Shown: positions 4,964 to 7,468 of the stretch, one piece after another
Layout of the letters: every line of letters begins with the position of its first letter
Numbering within the stretch: position 1 is the first letter of the stretch
Notes under the pieces: model-generated
What the model saw: the letters and a program-made list of their open reading frames with translations, nothing else
The model's database searches: none
Told to the model about the DNA's origin: nothing
DNA from: Clostridia bacterium
Lineage (GTDB): Bacteria > Bacillota > Clostridia > Christensenellales > DTU072
DNA length: 7,468 nt
Reading direction: 5' to 3'
Assembly (NCBI GenBank): GCA_028703745.1
Contig: JAQVME010000058.1
Span: 1 to 7,468, forward strand
Translations under genes and position numbers: made by a program

Positions 4964-6454
4964 TTACTTCCTTTTTTCAAATAGTGCCAATATGGTAGCC
5001 TTAATGTCAGCTTTTGGGATGACTTTGTCGTGCAGAATGTCTTTGTTGTCCAGCTCGGAAATTGCCTCCGGTATGTCCATTCCTGTGAACACGTGCAGCT
5101 TCTTCATAGCTTTTTTTGCGTTATCCTCGCGGCTTTTTGATACAGCGGCATATACGTCTTGAGGAAATTTGTAGGGGTTCGCCGTGGAAACTATAACCGT
5201 GGCGGTATCTCCGTCTATTGTTTCGGAAAGGTATTTGAAATAGGCGCTCATGCCCACTGCCGTGTGCGGGTCAAGCAAATAGCCGTACTCGTCAAAGAAA
5301 TTGTCCATGACGTCGCGCGTCTCGTCCTCCGTTGAAGAATAACCGATGAACTGCGGGAACTTCCTGTCGAGTATCTCAGGATCCAATTCGTATCTGCCCA
5401 TTTCCTTCAAATCCTTCATCAGGGTCTTGACAAAGTTCTCGTCTCTGTCGCCCAGTTCGAAAAGCAGCCGTTCAAGGTTGCTGGATACGAGTATATCCAT
5501 AGACGGCGACATGGTTTTGTAAAAAGCCCTGTTCGTGTCATATTCGCCCGAAGAGAAAAAGTCCGTCAGTATATTGTTGCAGTTTGAAGCCACGATAAGC
5601 TGTTTTATCGGCAATCCCATTCTGCAAGCATAATAGCCTGCCAGCACGTTGCCGAAATTGCCTGAAGGTACGACAAAATTTATTTCGTCGCCTTCGCTTA
5701 TTTCCTCGCTTGCCAGCAGATCGGTATACGCCGATATGTAATACGCTATCTGCGGTACCAGTCTGCCGAAATTTATAGAGTTCGCCGAGGAGAGCATATA
5801 GCCTGATTTATTCAGCCTTTGACGGACGTCCGCGTCGCCGAAAACGGCTTTTACGGCGTTCTGGGCATCGTCAAAATTGCCCTCTATGCCAATGACGTGC
5901 ACATTCTTTCCTTCGGTGGTCTGCATCTGCAATTTCTGCATGTCGCTGACCCCTTCTGAAGGATAAAAGACGACTATCTCCGTGCCTTCAACGTCCTTGA
6001 AGCCCTCTAGCGCAGCTTTGCCCGTATCGCCGCTCGTGGCAACTAGTATCAGGGTGGTCTTATCAATGGCGTGCTTCTTCCTTGCGCCGGTCATAAGGTA
6101 CGGCAAAATGGTAAGCGCCAAATCCTTGAAAGCCAGCGTGGGTCCGTGCCATAGCTCCATAACGTAAGTATTGTCATCTACTTTTACCAGCGGCGCGGGG
6201 TCGCTGTCCTCGAACCTAGAATAAGCGTTGTCAGCGTATTCCGTAAGCTCCTCGAGGCTGTAATCGGTGAGGAATTTTGACATGACATAGGCCGCTCTAT
6301 CCTTGTATTCCAGATCGGACATATCCCGAAGATCCTCCGCGGTTATAGCGGGAAATGACGACGGAACATACAATCCGCCGTCATTTGCAATACCGTTTAA
6401 TATCGCGGCTGAAGAATTTTTTACTTCTTCGCCGCGCGTGCTTTTATAAAACAT
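4964..6454 (-). CDS. thrC: Threonine synthase
   Basis: PLP-dependent enzyme of the last step of threonine biosynthesis: O-phospho-L-homoserine plus water gives L-threonine and phosphate. The 496-residue protein belongs to the longer type that starts with an N-terminal threonine-synthase domain (MFYKSTRGEEVK, NGIANDGGLYVP at 20-31). The PLP lysine is Lys110 in LWHGPTLAFKDLA (101-113). Substrate and phosphate contacts are likely in ATSGDTGKAA (139-148) and SSANSINFGRLVPQ (222-235), and the PLP-phosphate loop is PSGNFGN (263-269). DPHTAVG (395-401) and STANPYKFP (423-431) are also typical of this type. All key residues are present, so the enzyme should be active. The ATG at 6454 has a GAGGAG site about 5 bp upstream, next to the TAG of the P-loop gene (9 bp gap). 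hom and thrB are not in the window. Confidence 0.97.
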   Translation of the reverse strand: MFYKSTRGEEVKNSSAAILNGIANDGGLYVPSSFPAITAEDLRDMSDLEYKDRAAYVMSKFLTDYSLEELTEYADNAYSRFEDSDPAPLVKVDDNTYVMELWHGPTLAFKDLALTILPYLMTGARKKHAIDKTTLILVATSGDTGKAALEGFKDVEGTEIVVFYPSEGVSDMQKLQMQTTEGKNVHVIGIEGNFDDAQNAVKAVFGDADVRQRLNKSGYMLSSANSINFGRLVPQIAYYISAYTDLLASEEISEGDEINFVVPSGNFGNVLAGYYACRMGLPIKQLIVASNCNNILTDFFSSGEYDTNRAFYKTMSPSMDILVSSNLERLLFELGDRDENFVKTLMKDLKEMGRYELDPEILDRKFPQFIGYSSTEDETRDVMDNFFDEYGYLLDPHTAVGMSAYFKYLSETIDGDTATVIVSTANPYKFPQDVYAAVSKSREDNAKKAMKKLHVFTGMDIPEAISELDNKDILHDKVIPKADIKATILALFEKRK

Positions 6455-6463
6455 ATTACTCCT

Positions 6464-6874
6464 CTAACTAATATAATTTGCAATAAACTCCGGCAAAACC
6501 TCCCTGTCGCACGATACGGTAAGTATGAACTCTGTGCCGTAAGCCTTGGCGATGGCATCCAGCCTTGCCATGAACGAGCCCATATCGGAAATTTCTGCGC
6601 CCAGCATGCGGGCGGCGCCGTCAATATAGATTTCTTTTATGTCGTAGTTTGCGGAAATTAAGCCTTTTATGAAACCAATGAGACTTTCTTCTCCGCTAAT
6701 TTCTGTCTCTTTGGTATTTAAAAATCTTATAGCGTATTTTATTTCTCGAACATATCTGTTCGTATCGGCAAGGAAAACTATATATCCGCTGGTCTTTTCG
6801 AGGGCGGCATTCGCCATATCAATAATCTGTTTGGTTTTTCCGGTGCCTTTTGAGCCATAAATAATTTTTATCAT
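6464..6874 (-). CDS. Small P-loop NTPase-like protein of unknown function
   Basis: The 136-residue protein starts with MIKIIYGSKGTGKTKQIIDM, in which GSKGTGKT (7-14) is a clean Walker A loop with Lys13 and Thr14. A Walker B-like strand, IKEIYIDG with Asp85, is at 79-86. A hydrophobic strand, EFILTVSCD (115-123), could be a sensor-type strand. No other domain is present, and the product is close to the minimum for a P-loop fold. I recall similar unnamed small ATP-binding proteins in clostridia but know of no assigned role. It is the first gene after the operon promoter. The ATG at 6874 follows a strong AAGGAGAT site, and thrC begins 9 bp after its TAG. The linkage to thrC and trpS may be only transcriptional. 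The gene is certain and nucleotide binding likely; the function is unknown. Confidence 0.85.
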   Translation of the reverse strand: MIKIIYGSKGTGKTKQIIDMANAALEKTSGYIVFLADTNRYVREIKYAIRFLNTKETEISGEESLIGFIKGLISANYDIKEIYIDGAARMLGAEISDMGSFMARLDAIAKAYGTEFILTVSCDREVLPEFIANYIS

Positions 6875-6901
6875 GATTATCTCCTTAAAATATATTTGGT
6901 A

Positions 6902-6919
6902 CTCTTATTATAACAAGAG
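6902..6919. promoter_or_regulatory. 18-bp near-perfect palindrome centred on the -10 box (candidate operator)
   Basis: CTCTT (6902-6906) and AAGAG (6915-6919) are inverted repeats flanking a TTATAA core. Only one of the nine base pairs (A6907 against C6914) breaks symmetry. The palindrome covers the whole -10 element of the P-loop/thrC/trpS operon promoter, a typical position for a repressor site. It could also be partly a by-product of the symmetrical TTATAA core. No second copy was noticed in the window. Confidence 0.4.
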
Positions 6920-6935
6920 CACGTATATTTTACAA
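6907..6935 (-). promoter_or_regulatory. Promoter of the P-loop NTPase-thrC-trpS-DUF5685 operon
   Basis: On the minus strand TTGTAA (6935-6930, four of six against TTGACA) is followed after 17 bp by TATAAT (6912-6907), with a TGn extension directly upstream (TGTTATAAT). Transcription would begin near 6900, leaving about 26 nt before the first ATG, which holds the AAGGAGAT site. The leader is far too short for a T-box, riboswitch or leader peptide. Confidence 0.75.
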
Positions 6936-6952
6936 GAGGGTTAAATGGTTTT

Positions 6953-7468
6953 TTAGCCGTTCGTGTCTATGGCGCCCAGACTCTCATTCTGCGCGGCAAG
7001 CGCCAGCGCTTCCACCATTGAGAAGATGTCTCCGTCCATAAACGTTTCGATAGAATATACCGTCATTCCTATACGGTGGTCGCTGACGCGGCCTTGGGGG
7101 AAGTTGTAGGTTCTTATGCGCTCCGAACGGTCGCCCTTTCCTACCTGCGTCTTGCGGTTTTCGGCGTATTCCCTCTCCTGTATAGTCTTATAATGGTCGT
7201 ACAAGCGGCTTTTCATAACCTTCAACGCCTTGTCTTTGTTCTTTATTTGGCTTCTTTCGTCCTGACATTCGACGACTATACCGGTCGGCAAATGCGTAAT
7301 TCTGACTGCGCTGTCTGTCTTGTTTACGTGTTGACCGCCTGCGCCGCCGCTCCTGTATGTGTCAATCTTCAAATCCTTTTCGTTCAGGTCGACGTCGACG
7401 TCCTCAACTTCGGGCAAAATTGCAACCGTCACCGTCGAGGTATGAACCCTGCCTTGCGATTCCGTCTC
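6953..7468 (-). CDS. prfA: Peptide chain release factor 1, C-terminal half (5' end outside window)
   Basis: RF1 recognises UAA and UAG stop codons and triggers peptide release on the ribosome. The reading frame is open to the window edge, giving 171 C-terminal residues of a protein usually about 355-360 long. Visible residues begin ETESQGRVHTSTVTVAILPE, a normal internal RF1 stretch, so the GTG at 7432-7430 is an internal valine codon and not the start. The catalytic GGQ lies in YRSGGAGGQHVNKTDSAVR (visible residues 38-56), with GGQ at 44-46. NFPQGRVSDHRIGMT downstream is the RF1 form; RF2 has a different sequence there. The gene ends with TAA (6955-6953). No convincing hairpin plus T-tract follows in the 78-bp gap before the next operon, so some read-through is possible. 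prmC, the usual RF methylase neighbour, is not directly downstream. Confidence 0.95.
   Translation of the reverse strand, partial: ETESQGRVHTSTVTVAILPEVEDVDVDLNEKDLKIDTYRSGGAGGQHVNKTDSAVRITHLPTGIVVECQDERSQIKNKDKALKVMKSRLYDHYKTIQEREYAENRKTQVGKGDRSERIRTYNFPQGRVSDHRIGMTVYSIETFMDGDIFSMVEALALAAQNESLGAIDTNG

Noticed and set aside
6421..6624. Minus-strand 67-residue frame overlapping the P-loop gene and the start of thrC
   Set aside because: It lies in another frame of the P-loop gene, has a Trp/Arg/Pro/Ser-rich composition unlike a protein family, and lacks a ribosome site.
6925..6955. Intrinsic terminator for prfA
   Set aside because: Only AT-rich sequence follows the stop codon; the sole inverted repeat nearby (6902-6919) has no T-tract after it in this direction and overlaps the next promoter.
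7430..7432. GTG as start codon of a short prfA
   Set aside because: The frame continues upstream to the window edge with residues (TESQGRVHTS) that are standard internal RF1 sequence, so this is an internal valine codon of a partial gene.

Overview
The window looks like a piece of a Firmicutes (Clostridia-type) chromosome. The base composition is moderate, Shine-Dalgarno sites are strong GGAGG or AAGGAG types, and promoters are sigma-A-like with TGnTATAAT extended -10 boxes. Several proteins (DUF5685, a degenerate J-domain protein with a cysteine-rich tail, a small P-loop protein, a short DUF898-like membrane protein) are of types I associate with clostridia. This affiliation is an inference from gene content; no rRNA is present. 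No mobile element, CRISPR array, tRNA or rRNA was seen, and no gene-free stretch reaches 300 bases.

Layout, read in the direction of transcription of most genes (minus strand, high to low coordinates). (1) 7468-6953: the C-terminal half of peptide chain release factor 1 (prfA), cut by the window edge. (2) 6874-1956: a tightly packed six-gene operon driven by a good promoter at about 6935-6907. It encodes a small P-loop NTPase, threonine synthase (thrC), tryptophanyl-tRNA synthetase (trpS), a DUF5685 protein, a J-like/TPR/cysteine-rich protein and a six-helix membrane protein. Junctions are 9 bp, 3 bp, a TAATG overlap, a 22 bp overlap and 7 bp, so translation is probably coupled along the chain. 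(3) 1597-1908 on the plus strand: one small two-helix DUF898-like protein with its own promoter and an intrinsic terminator. The T-tract of that terminator reaches the stop codon of the convergent membrane-protein gene. (4) 1380-1: rpiB, upp and the start of a small coiled-coil gene that is probably a V/A-type ATPase peripheral-stalk subunit. This group has an extended -10 promoter at about 1410-1418.

The housekeeping frame (prfA ... rpiB-upp-ATPase) recalls the Bacillus prfA-ywl-rpiB-glyA-upp-atp neighbourhood, but the F-type atp operon expected after upp seems to be replaced by a V/A-type one, and prmC/sua5 by the thrC-trpS operon. rpiB (pentose phosphate and PRPP supply) and upp (uracil salvage using PRPP) fit together metabolically. 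thrC and trpS are both amino-acid related, but no T-box or attenuator is visible.

The part most worth attention is the trpS-coupled trio at 3965-1956. The DUF5685 protein carries two Asp-rich motifs reminiscent of squalene/phytoene synthases (DDVADE and a second DDITDD-type motif) plus a CxxC/CxxH cysteine-histidine set. Its overlapping partner has a J-like fold without the HPD motif, a TPR-like segment and a tail with 11 cysteines in 28 residues. A small integral membrane protein follows. Together they look like an uncharacterised, possibly membrane-associated module.
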